Below the pieces are notes generated by a model, which saw only the letters and a list, made by a program, of their open reading frames with translations, was not told the origin of the DNA and made no database searches. This document shows positions 1 through 8,560 of a stretch of 64,000 bases of DNA, in pieces (position 1 is the first letter of the stretch; each line of letters opens with the position of its first letter). The translations under genes and the position numbers were made by a program. Source of the DNA: Streptomyces sp. A 4/2 (GTDB lineage: Bacteria; Actinomycetota; Actinomycetes; Streptomycetales; Streptomycetaceae); the NCBI RefSeq assembly GCF_940670765.1, contig NZ_CALNVW010000049.1:62001-126000 (forward strand), written 5' to 3'.

Positions 1-193
1 GCTCGGTGTCCTCCGGGATCATCCGGGTGAAGGCCCGGACGTGTTCCTCGGCGGACTTGGCATGCCTGCGCAGCTCCGCCACCACCGCACGGGCTTCGTC
101 CCTGCTGACGTCCGGACCCTGTTTCGCGAAGCGGGTCGCAGTCGCCGTGGCGAGGTTCCAGTCGACCATCTCGGCACCACCGATGCGCGTCAT
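1..193 (-). CDS. zinc-dependent metalloprotease-like protein, N-terminal part only
   Basis: The gene runs off the left edge of the window; 64 codons are visible, beginning MTRIGGAEMVDWNLATAT. The start is the ATG at 193. The segment resembles the N-terminus of the actinobacterial zinc-dependent metalloprotease / F420-biosynthesis-associated family that lies next to dacB in Streptomyces, but the catalytic HExxH part is outside the window, so the assignment rests on the N-terminal pattern and on the neighbour. It lies 46 bp downstream of dacB on the same strand and is probably cotranscribed with it. Confidence 0.7.
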   Translation of the reverse strand, partial: MTRIGGAEMVDWNLATATATRFAKQGPDVSRDEARAVVAELRRHAKSAEEHVRAFTRMIPEDTE

Positions 194-239
194 GTGTCAA
201 CCGTACGTTCTCCGATCCGCGGACGGTGAGGTGTTGGCC

Positions 240-1697
240 CTACCGCCCGCAGCCGCAGGACGCCACGGTCGTGCCCAGCCGGTCCAGCGCCGACTGGGCC
301 GCGGTCGGGGAGTCCGTGTCCGAGGCCAGGAACGCGAAGGCGAGCAGCCTGCCCTGGGCGTCGACCACCGTGCCGGCCAGGGTGTTCACCCCGGTCAGGG
401 TGCCGGTCTTGGCGCGGACCAGTCCGGTGGCGTCGGCCGAGTGCGTGTAGCGCTGGTCGAGGGTGCCGGTGAATCCGGCGATCGGCAGGCCGGTGAGGAC
501 CGGGCGCAGTTCGGGGTGGGCCGGGTCGCCTGCCCGGGTGAGGAGGGTGGCCAGGAGCGTCGCGGTGACCTTGTCGTGCCGGTTCAGTCCGCTGCCGTCG
601 GCGAAGTGCGCCCCGTCCAGCGGCATGCCGAGCTTCTTGAGCCGGCCCTGGACCGCCCGGCCCGCGCCGTCGAAGCTCGCGGGTTCGTGCGCGGCCAGCG
701 CGGTCTGCCGGGCCACCGCCTCCGCGATGTCGTTGTCGCTGTTGGTGAGGGCCCGCTCCACCAGGTCGGACAGCGGCGCCGAGTACGTCCTGGCCACCGG
801 CCGGGCGTCCTTCGGGGAGCGGCCGGACGTCGGTTCGTGCGCGCTGTGGACGGACCGGTGGGCCAGCATCGAGGCGAACAGCCGGGCCGTGTCGCCCGCC
901 GGGTCGCCGGTACGCGGGGCCGGACCGTGATCGTCGCCGCCGCCGGAATTCCCGGAGGATCCGCTGTTCAGCCGTCCCTCGTCCGTCATCAGCGCGCTGA
1001 CCGGGGCGATGTTGTCGTTGGGGCCGATGGGGTGGAGCGGGGGTCCGGAGTAGAGCGAGGTGTCGTACGAGATACGGACCGAGCTGACGCCCCGGTCGCG
1101 CAGCACCCGGGCGGTGTCGTCGGCGAGGGCCCGCAGCCCGTCCCGGTCCAGGGTCGGGTCGCCGCCGCCCGTCAGGGTGAGGCGTTTGCCGTCCGGGGTC
1201 GCCGTGACCGTGGTGGCGATGCGGTGGTCGGGGCCGAGCGCGGAGAGCCCGGCGACCATGGTGGCCAGCTTGACCGTGGAGGCCGGGGTCATCGGCTGGT
1301 CGGCGTGCGATCCGTACAACTGCTTGCCCGTGGCGGTGTCGATCACCACGCCGCTGCGGCTGCCGCCCAGCGCCGGGGCCCGCATCAGCGGGTCCAGAGC
1401 TCCGGCGAGCCCCTTGCCGTCGGGCAGCGCCCCCGCGGGTGCCCGGCCCTTGTCCGCCCCGGTACCGCCGAGCGCCACCAGTACGCCCGGCGCACTCGGT
1501 GCGGGGGCCGGACCGGCGGGGCGCGCGGCCCGGCCGTGATCTGCGCCACCTGTACCGCTCCTGGAGGCGGCCCAGTCCCGCTCGGCCTTACGCTGACCCG
1601 AGTCCCAGGGTCCGGACGCCGCGATCAGCCCGGCCGCGAGCGCGAGACCGATCACGGCGGAGCCCGCCGAGAGTTGCCATGTCGTCACCTTCGGCAT
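240..1697 (-). CDS. dacB: D-alanyl-D-alanine carboxypeptidase/endopeptidase, PBP4 type (peptidase S13)
   Basis: Extracytoplasmic peptidoglycan DD-peptidase of about 485 residues. An N-terminal hydrophobic signal segment (residues about 10-28) is followed by an Ala/Pro/Gly linker. The penicillin-binding triad is visible: SxxK in ASTVKL (Ser140/Lys143), SxN in NSDND, and KTG in RAKTGTL. These define family S13, which trims or cleaves peptide cross-links during wall remodelling. The ATG at 1697 is chosen because a GAGG Shine-Dalgarno lies 6 nt before it; a longer frame to 1748 lacks one. It is divergent from ppa, with about 145 bp between the two starts that must hold both promoters. The metalloprotease fragment follows it. 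Confidence 0.93.
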   Translation of the reverse strand: MPKVTTWQLSAGSAVIGLALAAGLIAASGPWDSGQRKAERDWAASRSGTGGADHGRAARPAGPAPAPSAPGVLVALGGTGADKGRAPAGALPDGKGLAGALDPLMRAPALGGSRSGVVIDTATGKQLYGSHADQPMTPASTVKLATMVAGLSALGPDHRIATTVTATPDGKRLTLTGGGDPTLDRDGLRALADDTARVLRDRGVSSVRISYDTSLYSGPPLHPIGPNDNIAPVSALMTDEGRLNSGSSGNSGGGDDHGPAPRTGDPAGDTARLFASMLAHRSVHSAHEPTSGRSPKDARPVARTYSAPLSDLVERALTNSDNDIAEAVARQTALAAHEPASFDGAGRAVQGRLKKLGMPLDGAHFADGSGLNRHDKVTATLLATLLTRAGDPAHPELRPVLTGLPIAGFTGTLDQRYTHSADATGLVRAKTGTLTGVNTLAGTVVDAQGRLLAFAFLASDTDSPTAAQSALDRLGTTVASCGCGR

Positions 1698-1841
1698 CGG
1701 CACCTCGGAGCAGCCCCTTTCGCGATCACACATCGTCGTGGGGGACACTTAACCACTGCGTTTGCCGCGAGCACGGCACCCGGCGGGTCCGGCAGGACGC
1801 AGCACCACCCGAAGTTCGTGTTGATCATGGAGGAGCCACCC

Positions 1842-2336
1842 GTGGAGTTCGACGTCACCATCGAGATTCCGAAGGGTTCGCGGAACAAGTACGAGGTCGA
1901 CCACGAGACCGGCCGGATCCGTCTGGACCGTCGGCTCTTCACCTCGACCAGCTACCCCGCGGACTACGGATTCGTCGAGAACACCCTGGGCGAGGACGGC
2001 GACCCGCTGGACGCCCTGGTCCTGCTGGACGAGCCGACCTTCCCCGGCTGTGTCATCAAGTGCCGCACGATCGGCATGTTCCGGATGACCGACGAGGCGG
2101 GCGGCGACGACAAGCTGCTCTGCGTCCCGGCCTCCGACCCGCGGGTCGAGCACCTGCGCGACATCCACCACGTGTCGGAGTTCGACCGTCTGGAGATCCA
2201 GCACTTCTTCGAGGTCTACAAGGACCTGGAGCCCGGCAAGTCCGTCGAGGGCGCCGACTGGGTCGGCCGCAGCGAGGCCGAGGCCGAGGTCGAGAACTCG
2301 TACAAGCGCCTTCAGGCACAGGGCGGATCGCACTGA
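1842..2336 (+). CDS. ppa: inorganic pyrophosphatase (family I, soluble)
   Basis: Hydrolyses pyrophosphate to phosphate in the cytoplasm, pulling biosynthetic reactions forward. The 164-residue product has the family I hallmarks: an EIPKGSRNKYE substrate-binding segment near residues 8-18, and the metal-binding signature GDPLDALVL (the DGDPLDALV core). Length is normal for bacterial hexameric enzymes. The start is the GTG at 1842, preceded by GGAGGAG with 6 nt spacing; the same frame is open far upstream only because of high GC. The window also carries a membrane pyrophosphatase (58075-60477), so two unrelated PPi-consuming enzymes are present. Confidence 0.96.
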   Translation: MEFDVTIEIPKGSRNKYEVDHETGRIRLDRRLFTSTSYPADYGFVENTLGEDGDPLDALVLLDEPTFPGCVIKCRTIGMFRMTDEAGGDDKLLCVPASDPRVEHLRDIHHVSEFDRLEIQHFFEVYKDLEPGKSVEGADWVGRSEAEAEVENSYKRLQAQGGSH

Positions 2337-2380
2337 TCCACGGCTGATCCGGCGCCCCGGCGCGCCACCGATCGCTGCTC

Positions 2381-2444
2381 CCGCGGGCGGTGTCTCCCTC
2401 TGTGCTTGCCTCTGGGCCTGCCACCGGGGAGGCACCGCCCGCGG
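2381..2444. terminator. strong hairpin after ppa
   Basis: Inverted repeat with arms of about 18 bp (CCGCGGGCGGTG... pairing with ...CACCGCCCGCGG) with one mismatch and a loop of about 27 nt. There is no U-run, as is usual for streptomycete terminators. It lies 45 bp after the ppa stop and ahead of the next gene on the same strand. Confidence 0.6.
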
Positions 2445-2530
2445 CCGTCAGCAGGCGGTGGGGCCCGTATCCGTGCTCATACTGGGCAGGCTGCAGACAC
2501 GGTACGGAAGAGGTGGGAGCGGAGCGAGTG

Positions 2531-4183
2531 GTGGCTGACACAGACGGTCCCGAGGACCGCAAGCCGCAGTCGGACGAGGTACGCAGCGCGTTCGCGCCGC
2601 CGAGCGGCACGGAGTCGCCCGCCCCCGAGGACAGTTCCACCACTTCCGAGTTCGCCGTTCCGCCCGGTCTGTCCGCCGAGTCCGCGGCCGAGCCCGAGGG
2701 TTCCGCCTTCACCCCGCCGCAGACGTACAGCGCCCAGAACTCGCCGCCCGCCTTCACCCCGGCCCACGGCTTTCCCATGGTCCGGCTGGCCAAGGAGGCG
2801 CCCTGGCAGGACCGGATGCGCACCATGCTGCGGATGCCGGTCCACGAACGGCCCACGCTGGAGGCGGCCCAGAAGCACGACGAGGAGGCCGGGCCCGCGG
2901 TCCCCCGGGTGCTGGACCTGACGCTGCGTATCGGCGAGCTGCTGCTCGCGGGCGGCGAGGGGGCCGAGGACGTGGAGGCGGCGATGTTCGCCGTCACCCA
3001 GGCGTACGGCCTCGAACGCTGCGAGCCGACCGTCACCTTCACCCTGCTGTCGATCTCCCACCAGCCGTCGCTGGTGGACGACCCGGTGACGGCGAGCCGT
3101 ACCGTACGCCGCCGGGGCACCGACTACACCCGACTGGCGGCCGTCTACCACCTCATCGACGACATCACGTCGGAGGACGTCGACGTCTCGCTGGAAGAGG
3201 CCTACCGCGGGCTCGCCGGGATCCGGCGGAACCGGCACCCGTACCCGGGCTGGGCGCTGACGCTCGCCAGCGGGACGCTGGCCGGAGCGGCCTCGGTGCT
3301 GGTCGGCGGCAGCACGCTGGTGTTCTTCGCCGCGATGGTGGGCGCCATGATGGGCGACCGGCTCGCCTGGCTGTGTGCCGGGCGCGGGCTGCCGGAGTTC
3401 TACCAGTTCGCGGTGGCCGCGATGCCGCCCGCGGCGATGGGGGTGGCGCTCACCCTCGCGAACGTGCCCGAACTGCGCGCCTCCGCGGTGATCACCGGTG
3501 GCCTCTTCGCCCTGCTCCCCGGGCGGGCCCTGGTCGCCGGGGTGCAGGACGGTCTGACCGGCTACTACATCACCGCGTCCGCGCGACTGCTCGAAGTCGT
3601 GTACTTCTTCATCTCGATCGTCATCGGCGTGCTGATCGTGCTGTACCTGGGGCTCAAGCTGGGCGCCGACCAGCTGGACGCGGAAGCGGCGCTGCTCACC
3701 GTGGACCGTCCGGTCATCCAGATCCTCGCCGCGATGATGCTCACCTTCGCCTTCGCGATCCTGCTCCAGCAGGACCGGTCCACGGTGCTGATGGTGACGC
3801 TGAACGGTGGGGTGGCCTGGGTGATCTACGGGGCGCTGCACTACGCCGGGGGCTTCTCCCCCGTACCGTCGACGGCCATCGCGGCCGGGCTGGTGGGGCT
3901 GTTCGGGCAGTTGTTCTCGCGCTACCGGTACGCGTCGGCGCTGCCGTACGTCACCGCGGCGATCGGGCCGTTGCTGCCGGGCTCCGCGACGTACTTCGGG
4001 ATGCTGTACATCGCGCACAACGACGTGAACCACGGCCTGGCCTCCCTGACCAAGGCCGCCGCGCTGGCGCTGGCCATCGCGATCGGGGTGAACCTGGGCG
4101 GGGAGATCTCACGGCTCTTCATGTATGCGCCGGGTGTGGTCGGCGGCCAGCGCCGCGCGGCGAAGCGGACGCGCGGGTTCTAG
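2531..4183 (+). CDS. ThrE-family threonine/serine exporter
   Basis: Integral membrane protein of about 550 residues. A long hydrophilic N-terminus (roughly 130 residues, Pro/Ser/Ala rich) leads into the soluble ThrE domain with the segment RIGELLLAGGEGAEDVEAAM, then about ten hydrophobic segments in two blocks matching the ThrE and ThrE_2 halves. Family members export threonine/serine in Corynebacterium. The start is one of two adjacent GTG codons (2528/2531); 2531 has GGAG 6 nt upstream. An upstream in-frame ATG at 2390 lies inside the preceding hairpin and is rejected. The gene converges on the DedA gene with a hairpin between. Substrate is inferred from family only. Confidence 0.88.
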   Translation: MADTDGPEDRKPQSDEVRSAFAPPSGTESPAPEDSSTTSEFAVPPGLSAESAAEPEGSAFTPPQTYSAQNSPPAFTPAHGFPMVRLAKEAPWQDRMRTMLRMPVHERPTLEAAQKHDEEAGPAVPRVLDLTLRIGELLLAGGEGAEDVEAAMFAVTQAYGLERCEPTVTFTLLSISHQPSLVDDPVTASRTVRRRGTDYTRLAAVYHLIDDITSEDVDVSLEEAYRGLAGIRRNRHPYPGWALTLASGTLAGAASVLVGGSTLVFFAAMVGAMMGDRLAWLCAGRGLPEFYQFAVAAMPPAAMGVALTLANVPELRASAVITGGLFALLPGRALVAGVQDGLTGYYITASARLLEVVYFFISIVIGVLIVLYLGLKLGADQLDAEAALLTVDRPVIQILAAMMLTFAFAILLQQDRSTVLMVTLNGGVAWVIYGALHYAGGFSPVPSTAIAAGLVGLFGQLFSRYRYASALPYVTAAIGPLLPGSATYFGMLYIAHNDVNHGLASLTKAAALALAIAIGVNLGGEISRLFMYAPGVVGGQRRAAKRTRGF

Positions 4184-4191
4184 CGCGTTAC

Positions 4192-4226
4192 GGCGGCCCG
4201 TGGCCCGCTGCCGTTCCCGGGCCGCC
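4192..4226. terminator. bidirectional hairpin between convergent genes
   Basis: GGCGGCCCG pairs with CGGGCCGCC across a 17-nt loop, in the 66-bp gap between the convergent ThrE-family and DedA genes. Confidence 0.55.
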
Positions 4227-4249
4227 CAGCTCACCGTTTCCGCTCACCG

Positions 4250-4984
4250 CTACCGCTTCGCGTGCCGTCCGCGCGTGGTCGTCGGCACCGGTCCGTCGCC
4301 GGTCTCGCCCGCCGCGGCCTGCTTCTGCGCCTTGCCGCGGGCCCGCAGGTACTCGATCGCGATCGGGATCACCGAGACCAGCACGATCGCCACCAGGATC
4401 AGCTCGATGTGCTTGTTGACGAAGTCGATCTTGCCGAGGACCGCGCCGAGCAGCGTGACCCCCACGCCCCAGAGCGTGCCGCCGATGATGTTGAAGATCA
4501 GGAACGAGCGGTAGTTCATCCGGCTCACGCCCGCGATGATCGGCGTGAACGTCCGCACCACAGGCACGAAGCGGGCCAGGATCAGCGACTTCGGGCCGTA
4601 CTTCTCGAAGAACTCGTGCGCCTTCTCGACGTTCTCCTGCTTGAAGAGCTTGGAGTCCGGGCGCTTGAACAGCGACGGGCCGACCTTGCGGCCGAAGAGG
4701 TAGCCGACCTGGTCGCCCACGATCGCGGCGATCGCGACCAGGGCGCAGAGCAGCCAGAGCGGGGTGCCGAGCTTGCCGGTGGTGACCAGCAGACCGCTGG
4801 TGAACAGCAGCGAGTCGCCGGGCAGGAAGAAGCCGATCAGCAGGCCTGATTCAGCGAAGACGATCGCCAGCAGACCGGCCACCCCGAAGGTGCTGATCAG
4901 GTAGTCCGGGTCCAGCCAGCTCGGTCCGAGCGCGAGAGTGGTCACGGGTTCCGGGCTCCTGGGGTCAGTCGGCATGGGCGCCAT
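4250..4984 (-). CDS. DedA/SNARE-associated family membrane protein
   Basis: A 244-residue polytopic protein. It carries the DedA hallmarks: an N-terminal re-entrant segment, the ESGLLIGFFLPGDSLLF motif near residue 45, and the later FxRFVPxxRTFxPxxAG block (ARFVPVVRTFTPIIAGVS). DedA proteins act in the cytoplasmic membrane, several as undecaprenyl-phosphate or phospholipid flippases, but the substrate cannot be deduced here. The C-terminus ends in a Lys/Arg-rich tail. Two in-frame ATG codons (4984 and 4975) are possible starts and neither has a strong Shine-Dalgarno. Confidence 0.9.
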   Translation of the reverse strand: MAPMPTDPRSPEPVTTLALGPSWLDPDYLISTFGVAGLLAIVFAESGLLIGFFLPGDSLLFTSGLLVTTGKLGTPLWLLCALVAIAAIVGDQVGYLFGRKVGPSLFKRPDSKLFKQENVEKAHEFFEKYGPKSLILARFVPVVRTFTPIIAGVSRMNYRSFLIFNIIGGTLWGVGVTLLGAVLGKIDFVNKHIELILVAIVLVSVIPIAIEYLRARGKAQKQAAAGETGDGPVPTTTRGRHAKR

Positions 4985-5102
4985 GCGGGTAATGGCTGGC
5001 CAAAGTTATCAACGCCCGCAGCCGAATCCTGGTTCCATCACATCACCGAGGGTGCGATATGTGCATTTTCAGGCAAAAGTGATCACCAGGAGGTGGATGC
5101 CG

Positions 5103-5468
5103 ATGAGCATCGAGAATTACGGCGGCGGACAGACCCCTCAGTCCGACGTACTGGTCGTCACGACGAACGATGTCCCGGGCTACGCGGTCCAGCAGGTGAT
5201 CGGCGAGGTGTTCGGCCTCACCGTCCGCTCCCGCCATCTGGGCAGCCAGATCGGGGCCGGACTGAAGTCGATGATGGGCGGCGAGCTCAAGGGGCTGACG
5301 AAGACCCTGGTGCAGACCCGTAACCAGGCCATGGAGCGGCTGATCGAACAGGCCCGCGTGCGGGGCGCCAACGGGGTGCTCGCGATGCGGTTCGACGTCA
5401 CCGAGGCGGCCGATGTCGGCACCGAGGTGTGCGCGTACGGCACGGCGGTCGTGATCGGCAAGCTGTGA
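5103..5468 (+). CDS. YbjQ/UPF0145 family protein
   Basis: A cytoplasmic protein of about 121 residues belonging to the YbjQ (heavy-metal-binding-domain-like, UPF0145) family. Visible family features are the TTNDVPGYAVQQVIGEVFG opening, the central LTKTLVQTRNQAMERLIEQA helix, and RGANGVLAMRFDV followed by a final beta strand. YbjQ proteins form small oligomers and have no settled function. AGGAGG at 5088-5093 is 9 nt before the ATG at 5103; another ATG at 5097 is only 3 nt away and less likely. It is divergent from the DedA gene, and a near-perfect hairpin follows it. Confidence 0.85.
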   Translation: MSIENYGGGQTPQSDVLVVTTNDVPGYAVQQVIGEVFGLTVRSRHLGSQIGAGLKSMMGGELKGLTKTLVQTRNQAMERLIEQARVRGANGVLAMRFDVTEAADVGTEVCAYGTAVVIGKL

Positions 5469-5476
5469 CGTGACCC

Positions 5477-5515
5477 GGGGTGGCGCCGCCCGGGACGTCC
5501 GGGCCGCGCCACCCC
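5477..5515. terminator. hairpin terminator after the YbjQ gene
   Basis: A 17-bp stem (GGGGTGGCGC... with ...GCGCCACCCC, one mismatch) and a loop of 5 nt begins 8 bp after the stop codon. Confidence 0.7.
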
Positions 5516-5605
5516 GCCCCGCCGCACACGCCCGCGGCCCGGCGAGCCGTCCGGGGTATTTGTCCGTATCGTCGCCGCAGGGGGTCTCAGGAGGAGGTTC
5601 ATCGC

Positions 5606-6238
5606 ATGCCCACGTCCGTGGATCCCGTGAAGATCGCCGTCATCTACTACTCCAGCACCGGCACCGTCGCCACCATCGCCAGGGAGATCACCCGGAGTTC
5701 GGAGGCGGCGGGAGCCGAGGTACGGCTGCGCAGGGCCCAGGAGCTGGCCCCGCAGGCAGCCATCGACTCCACCCCCGCCTGGGCGGCCAATGTGCAGGCC
5801 ACGGCGGACATTCCCGAGGCCCAGCCCGACGACATGATCTGGGCGGACGCCGTGGTCTTCGGCACCCCCACCCGCTTCGGCAACGTCACCTCCCAGCTCA
5901 AGCAGTTCATCGACACGCTCGGCGGACTGTGGCAGGCGGGACAGCTGGCCGACAAGGTGTACAGCGGGTTCACGTCGACCGCGACCACGCACGGCGGGCA
6001 GGAGTCCACGCTCCTGGCCCTGTACAACACCGTTCACCACTTCGGCGGTATCCTCGTCGCCCCCGGGTACACGGATCCCTCGAAGTTCATCGACGGCAAC
6101 CCGTACGGCACTTCTCATGTGGCGGGGCAGGGCGACATCCCCGTGGGAGAGCAGACCCTGATCGCGGCACGGGTCCAGGCCGAGCGGGTCGTCCAGATCA
6201 CCCGGGCCCTCAAGGCCGGTCGGGCCGCCGACAGTTGA
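5606..6238 (+). CDS. wrbA: WrbA-type NAD(P)H:quinone oxidoreductase (flavodoxin fold)
   Basis: A 210-residue FMN-binding protein. The N-terminal IAVIYYSSTGTVATIA segment is the flavodoxin phosphate-binding loop, and PTRFGNVTSQLKQFIDT plus the FTSTATTHGGQEST block are characteristic of WrbA. These enzymes reduce quinones by two electrons and limit redox stress. The ATG at 5606 follows an excellent AGGAGGAGG; the longer open frame from 5480 has no ribosome site. The gene is followed 48 bp later by the glutamate decarboxylase gene on the same strand; joint transcription is possible. Confidence 0.93.
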   Translation: MPTSVDPVKIAVIYYSSTGTVATIAREITRSSEAAGAEVRLRRAQELAPQAAIDSTPAWAANVQATADIPEAQPDDMIWADAVVFGTPTRFGNVTSQLKQFIDTLGGLWQAGQLADKVYSGFTSTATTHGGQESTLLALYNTVHHFGGILVAPGYTDPSKFIDGNPYGTSHVAGQGDIPVGEQTLIAARVQAERVVQITRALKAGRAADS

Positions 6239-6286
6239 CGGACCTGCGGGCCGGTCGGACCAGCTAGCGGAAGGCGAGCGCGAACC

Positions 6287-7705
6287 ATGGCACTGCACCG
6301 AGGCGCGGACGGATCCAAGGCGAAGAGGGCGGCGACCGTCGCGGTCAACCCCTTCTTCGGCGAAGCGAATCCGGTCGCCGGTATGGACACCGCGCCGCCC
6401 AAGCACCGGCTCCCCGACGGCCCACTGCCGCCGTCGAGCGCGTACCAACTGGTCCATGACGAGCTGATGCTGGACGGCAACTCCCGGCTCAACCTGGCCA
6501 CGTTCGTCACGACGTGGATGGAGCCGCAGGCCGATGTGCTCCTCGCGGAGTGCCGGGACAAGAACATGATCGACAAGGACGAGTACCCGCGCACCGCCGA
6601 ACTGGAGCGGCGCTGTGTCGTGATGCTCGCCGATCTGTGGAACGCACCGGATCCCGCGACGGCCGTGGGCTGTTCCACGACCGGCTCCAGCGAGGCGTGC
6701 ATGCTCGCGGGCATGGCGCTGAAGCGCCGCTGGGCGAAGCGGAACGCGGACCGCTATCCGGCGACCGCCCGGCCGAACCTCGTCATGGGCGTCAACGTCC
6801 AGGTCTGCTGGGAGAAGTTCTGCAACTTCTGGGAGGTCGAGGCGCGCCTGGTCCCCATGGAGGGTGACCGTTTCCACCTCGACCCGCAGGCCGCGGCGGA
6901 CCTCTGCGACGAGAACACCATCGGCGTGGTGGCCGTGCTCGGCTCCACCTTCGACGGTTCGTACGAACCGGTCGCCGAGCTCTGCGCGGCCCTGGACGCC
7001 CTCCAGGAACGGACCGGCCTGGACATCCCCGTCCATGTCGACGGCGCGTCCGGCGCGATGGTCGCCCCCTTCCTGGACGAGGACCTGGTCTGGGACTTCA
7101 GGCTGCCGCGGGTCTCCTCGATCAACACCTCGGGCCACAAGTACGGCCTCGTCTACCCCGGTGTCGGCTGGGCCCTGTGGCGGTCCGCCGAGGAGCTGCC
7201 CGAGGAACTGGTCTTCCGCGTCAACTACTTGGGCGGCGACATGCCGACCTTCGCGCTCAACTTCTCCCGGCCGGGAGCACAAGTGGTGGCGCAGTACTAC
7301 TCGTTCCTGCGGCTCGGGAAGGACGGCTACCGGGCCGTCCAGCAGACGAGCAGGACCATCGCGGAGAAACTGGCCGGGCGGATCGAGGCGTTCGGCGACT
7401 TCCGGCTCCTGACGCGGGGCAACGAACTGCCGGTGTTCGCCTTCACCACCGCCCCCGACAACACGCACTTCGACGTCTTCGACGTGTCCCGGCGGCTGCG
7501 CGAACGGGGCTGGCTGGTACCGGCGTACACCTTCCCCGAGAACCGGCAGGACCTCTCGGTGCTGCGGGTGGTCTGCCGCAACGGCTTCTCCGAGGACCTG
7601 TCGGACCTCCTGGTGGGCGACCTGGAAGGGCTGCTGCCCGAACTGCGGCGCCAGTCGGCGCCGTTGGAGCGGAGCAAGACGCTGGCGACGGCCTTCCACC
7701 ACTAG
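6287..7705 (+). CDS. glutamate decarboxylase (PLP-dependent, group II)
   Basis: A 472-residue cytosolic enzyme converting glutamate to GABA and CO2. The pyridoxal-phosphate lysine is in NTSGHKYGLVYPG (Lys285), preceded by the PLP-contacting VDGASGAM segment and by GCSTTGSSEACMLAG, where the phosphate is bound. Length and motif order match bacterial GadA/GadB, but there is no linked glutamate/GABA antiporter, so an acid-resistance module is not complete here. The start is the ATG at 6287 with GGAAGG about 13 nt upstream, which is weak. Its 3' end carries a 12-bp tandem repeat (GGGACCTG core, three copies) immediately after the TAG. Confidence 0.95.
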   Translation: MALHRGADGSKAKRAATVAVNPFFGEANPVAGMDTAPPKHRLPDGPLPPSSAYQLVHDELMLDGNSRLNLATFVTTWMEPQADVLLAECRDKNMIDKDEYPRTAELERRCVVMLADLWNAPDPATAVGCSTTGSSEACMLAGMALKRRWAKRNADRYPATARPNLVMGVNVQVCWEKFCNFWEVEARLVPMEGDRFHLDPQAAADLCDENTIGVVAVLGSTFDGSYEPVAELCAALDALQERTGLDIPVHVDGASGAMVAPFLDEDLVWDFRLPRVSSINTSGHKYGLVYPGVGWALWRSAEELPEELVFRVNYLGGDMPTFALNFSRPGAQVVAQYYSFLRLGKDGYRAVQQTSRTIAEKLAGRIEAFGDFRLLTRGNELPVFAFTTAPDNTHFDVFDVSRRLRERGWLVPAYTFPENRQDLSVLRVVCRNGFSEDLSDLLVGDLEGLLPELRRQSAPLERSKTLATAFHH

Positions 7706-7728
7706 GACCTGTGCTGGGACCTGCCCTG

Positions 7729-7754
7729 GGACCTGTCCGGCCGGACAAGGGTCC
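7729..7754. terminator. hairpin between convergent glutamate decarboxylase and padR-type genes
   Basis: GTCCGGCCGGAC core extended by GGACC/GGTCC outer arms, located between the convergent stops. Confidence 0.5.
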
Positions 7755-7755
7755 T

Positions 7756-7821
7756 GGGCGTTCGGATCAGGCCGGGCTCACGGGTTCCGGGCGTTCGGAT
7801 CAGGCCGGGCGTACGGGTTCT
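7756..7821. repeat. two-copy 33-bp direct repeat spanning a stop codon
   Basis: GGGCGTTCGGATCAGGCCGG plus GC followed by a variable dinucleotide and ACGGGTTC occurs at 7756 and 7789. The right copy encodes the last residues of the PadR-type protein (minus strand); the left copy starts at its stop codon and extends beyond. Confidence 0.8.
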
Positions 7822-8416
7822 CCTCGCCCTCGGCGAGGACCCCCACGAAGGGCTCGCCCTCGCCCGCGAACACGTACGCCCCGCCCTCGATCCGCTCGAT
7901 CAGCCCGCGCGTCCACTCGGCCCCGCCGTCCGCCGTATGGACCCAGAGGTTCATGATCTCGCCGATGTGACCGAGCTGCTGCGGCCCCTCCTCGGGGATG
8001 TAGCGCTCGGTCACCTCGGCCCGCCAGGCCTCGATCCCGCGCACCCGTTCCTTCAGCAGCCCGACGGCCTCGGCCCGCTCCAGGTCGACGATGCAGCCGA
8101 GCGCCGCCGACAGCACGTCCATCTTCTGGTCGTGGCCGACCAGGGCCGCACGCAGCAGTCCGAGGTACTCGGACCGGCCGGCCGGCGTCAGCTCGTACTC
8201 GGTGCGCGGCGGCCCGCCCGCGGTGCTCGGCGCGGTCTCGTGGGCCAGCAGCAGGCCTTGCTTCGCCAGCTGCTTCAGGGCGTGGTAGATGGAGCCCGGC
8301 TTGGCGCTGGACCACTCGTGGGCGCCCCAGTACTCCAGGTCGTTGCGCACCTGGTAGCCGTGTGCCCGCCCGTGCTGGCGGACCGCACCGAGGACGAGCA
8401 GACGGATCGCTGACAT
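7778..8416 (-). CDS. PadR-family transcriptional regulator
   Basis: A 212-residue DNA-binding protein. The N-terminal winged helix (residues 1-85) has the PadR pattern SIYHALKQLAKQGLL followed by the wing YELTPAGR. The C-terminal half is the alpha-helical PadR dimerisation region (LVGHDQKMDVLSAALGCI...RGIEAWRAEV). PadR regulators usually repress transporter or detoxification genes and respond to small hydrophobic ligands. It starts 138 bp beyond the stop of the aldehyde dehydrogenase gene, and both genes lie on the minus strand; the PadR gene converges on the glutamate decarboxylase gene. Its target cannot be read from the sequence. The C-terminal codons are part of a 33-bp direct repeat. Confidence 0.9.
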   Translation of the reverse strand: MSAIRLLVLGAVRQHGRAHGYQVRNDLEYWGAHEWSSAKPGSIYHALKQLAKQGLLLAHETAPSTAGGPPRTEYELTPAGRSEYLGLLRAALVGHDQKMDVLSAALGCIVDLERAEAVGLLKERVRGIEAWRAEVTERYIPEEGPQQLGHIGEIMNLWVHTADGGAEWTRGLIERIEGGAYVFAGEGEPFVGVLAEGEENPYARPDPNARNP

Positions 8417-8474
8417 GGGCCCAGCGTAGAGCCTTCGCTCGCGCGCCCGGCCTGCTCAGCCGACGGCATCCGAC

Positions 8475-8560
8475 CGCGGCACGACAGAACGCGGCACGTC
8501 AGACCACGGCACGTCAGACCGCGGCACGTCAGACCGCAGCACGTCCCGGCACATCAGAAC
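8475..8560. repeat. 15-bp tandem repeat (about five copies) overlapping the aldehyde dehydrogenase stop
   Basis: Units of the form CGCGGCACGTCAGAC recur at 8475, 8490, 8505, 8520 and, degenerate, 8535 and 8547. The last unit contains the TGA stop of the minus-strand aldehyde dehydrogenase (8554-8556). Confidence 0.85.

Noticed and set aside
6..2336. A 776-residue open frame covering ppa and the region antisense to dacB
   Set aside because: Only the last 164 codons (from GTG 1842) have a ribosome site and homology; the rest is antisense to dacB and open because of high GC.
8475..8560. Short repeat array considered as CRISPR
   Set aside because: Units of 15 bp without spacers and no cas genes; a simple tandem repeat.
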